Assembly (NCBI GenBank): GCA_028707675.1
Contig: JAQWAM010000080.1
Coordinates: forward strand, 1-6,452
Reading direction: 5' to 3'
DNA: 6,452 bases
Origin: Kiritimatiellia bacterium
GTDB taxonomy: Bacteria > Verrucomicrobiota > Kiritimatiellia > RFP12 > UBA1067
Part shown: one piece after another, positions 6,049 through 6,452 of the stretch
How positions within the stretch are numbered: position 1 is the first letter of the stretch
How the letters are laid out: the number at the start of each line of letters is the position of its first letter
Made by a program: the position numbers and the translations under genes
Notes under the pieces: generated by a model
Databases searched by the model: none
What the model was told of the DNA's origin: nothing
The model's input: the letters and a program-made list of their open reading frames with translations, nothing else

Positions 6049-6108
6049 TGGAGTGCGCGCGGCAAGCGTGCCGCTGTGCGGTATGCGCGACGCCGCTTTT
6101 TGTGGGGC
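6049..6108 (+). repeat. Intergenic repeat unit B, plus orientation
   Basis: This is a second copy of unit A with a longer middle. The head (6049-6068) and tail (6085-6108) match A almost exactly. The centre instead carries a perfect GCGGCA-AGCG-TGCCGC hairpin (6059-6074). It also ends in GCCGC plus TTTTT. The conserved ends with variable middles suggest a dispersed structured repeat family. Long minus-strand reading frames across A-C-B are products of this repeat and are not genes. Confidence 0.65.
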
Positions 6109-6145
6109 GATAAACACGGATTTTTGTAAAAAGCGTCATTTTTTG

Positions 6146-6176
6146 TTGAAATCGCCAACCAATTCATTTTTACTGT
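6146..6176 (+). promoter_or_regulatory. Possible promoter of the toxin-antitoxin pair
   Basis: TTGAAA (6146-6151) and TACTGT (6171-6176) lie 19 bases apart in an AT-rich stretch that contrasts with its GC-rich surroundings. The second box overlaps a small TTAC-T-GTAA inverted repeat (6170-6178) that could be an autoregulatory site. The spacing is not ideal. Confidence 0.25.
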
Positions 6177-6219
6177 AACAAGTTCAATAACAGGTGGCAG
6201 GAAGTTAGGAACGTGCACC

Positions 6220-6420
6220 ATGATTGCGGTTAAAGGAAAATTCGACGGCAAGAAGGTTTTGTTAGCTGACGTGCCTACGACCAGGGAATGTCATGTGATT
6301 GTCATTTTCGCAGATGAAGCGGAAGTGGACAGTGAGAGCGGGCTTTGGCAAAAGACGCAAGAGTCTGTGTTCGAGAAAGCGTGGTCTAATCAGGATGATG
6401 CTGTCTACGACAACCTGTGA
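6220..6420 (+). CDS. Small type II antitoxin of a PemK/MazF-like pair
   Basis: This 66-residue protein begins MIAVKGKFDGKKVLL, continues with a strand ending VIVIF (27-31), and ends WQKTQESVFEKAWSNQDDAVYDNL. The start resembles the 'KGxYDGKxVxL...VIVxF' antitoxin families, and the acidic end with W-x-N-x-x-D-A-V-Y-D-x-L is typical of small antitoxins whose C-terminus wraps the toxin. AGGA lies nine bases before ATG. The toxin frame begins inside the last codons, the usual sign of translational coupling. The role is inferred: it should neutralise the toxin and probably repress the operon. The family name is from memory; the exact family could be DUF2281-like or AbrB-like. Confidence 0.75.
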   Translation: MIAVKGKFDGKKVLLADVPTTRECHVIVIFADEAEVDSESGLWQKTQESVFEKAWSNQDDAVYDNL

Positions 6421-6452
6421 GCCGGGGACGGTATTGATTGTGCGCTTCCCGT
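6395..6452 (+). CDS. PemK/MazF-type toxin, N-terminal fragment cut by the window end
   Basis: A second frame opens with ATGATG at 6395-6400, overlaps the antitoxin end by 26 bases, and reads MMLSTTTCEPGTVLIVRFP with no stop before the window ends. The 'PGxVxxVxFP' pattern is the first strand of the PemK/MazF (CcdB-fold) toxins, usually mRNA-cleaving endoribonucleases. AGG sits directly before the first ATG, so translation probably depends on coupling to the antitoxin. Only 19 codons are visible, so the family call rests on a short motif and on the antitoxin next to it. Either ATG could be the start. Confidence 0.55.
   Translation, partial: MMLSTTTCEPGTVLIVRFP

Noticed and set aside
5916..6108. 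CRISPR array
   Set aside because: The units differ in orientation and middle length, and there are no regularly sized spacers and no cas genes.
5804..6251. Minus-strand reading frames of 111 and 136 residues in the gap
   Set aside because: They run through the repeat units, are rich in Arg/Ala/His with no domain, and overlap each other and the antitoxin start region. They are by-products of GC-rich repeats.

Overview
The window is GC-rich with ordinary bacterial gene structure: Shine-Dalgarno sites, standard stop codons, and short gaps that carry hairpins and repeats. The gene types suggest an anaerobic, polysaccharide-using member of the PVC group (Verrucomicrobiota, Kiritimatiellota or Lentisphaerae type). 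The clues are a large secreted GH123/DUF4091 protein, a free-standing glycogen-binding domain with a histone-H1-like tail, an AraC regulator beside a glycosidase, and short repeats that I associate from memory with such genomes. This placement is an inference; no marker gene is present.

Layout: (1) Positions 38-1491, minus strand: a 125-residue CBM48/AMPK-beta-like glycogen-binding protein, followed 41 bases later by pdxA (vitamin B6 synthesis). Bases 1-37 hold nothing I can assign. (2) Positions 1492-1673: a divergent control region. It has a good sigma70-type promoter for the glycogen-binding gene, a perfect 16-bp palindrome on that promoter's predicted start point, a 10-13-10 inverted repeat, and a weaker promoter for the plus-strand gene. 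(3) Positions 1674-4745, plus strand: an exported multidomain GH123/DUF4091 glycoside hydrolase of about 1,023 codons. It is cut by one in-frame TGA at 3660-3662, upstream of the catalytic Asp-Glu pair, and the same reading frame continues intact after it. (4) Positions 4746-4950: a convergent gap with a GC hairpin, a degenerate heptamer repeat, a symmetrical double-hairpin element and a weak terminator-like hairpin. (5) Positions 4951-5832, minus strand: an AraC-family regulator with a GTG start. (6) Positions 5833-6219: no gene. This stretch holds a possible pair of operator repeats, three related repeat units in +,-,+ order, and an AT-rich promoter-like region. (7) Positions 6220-6452, plus strand: a small antitoxin and the first 19 codons of an overlapping PemK/MazF-type toxin, cut off by the window end.

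How they may work together: the AraC protein is the natural candidate regulator of the neighbouring glycosidase, and the glycogen-binding protein shares the glycosidase's divergent control region, so the middle block may be a small carbohydrate-response locus. pdxA and the toxin-antitoxin pair look functionally separate. The most notable points are the single in-frame stop in an otherwise intact glycosidase, the promoter-plus-palindrome in front of the tailed glycogen-binding gene, and the structured repeats. I do not see a wholly new multi-gene system.
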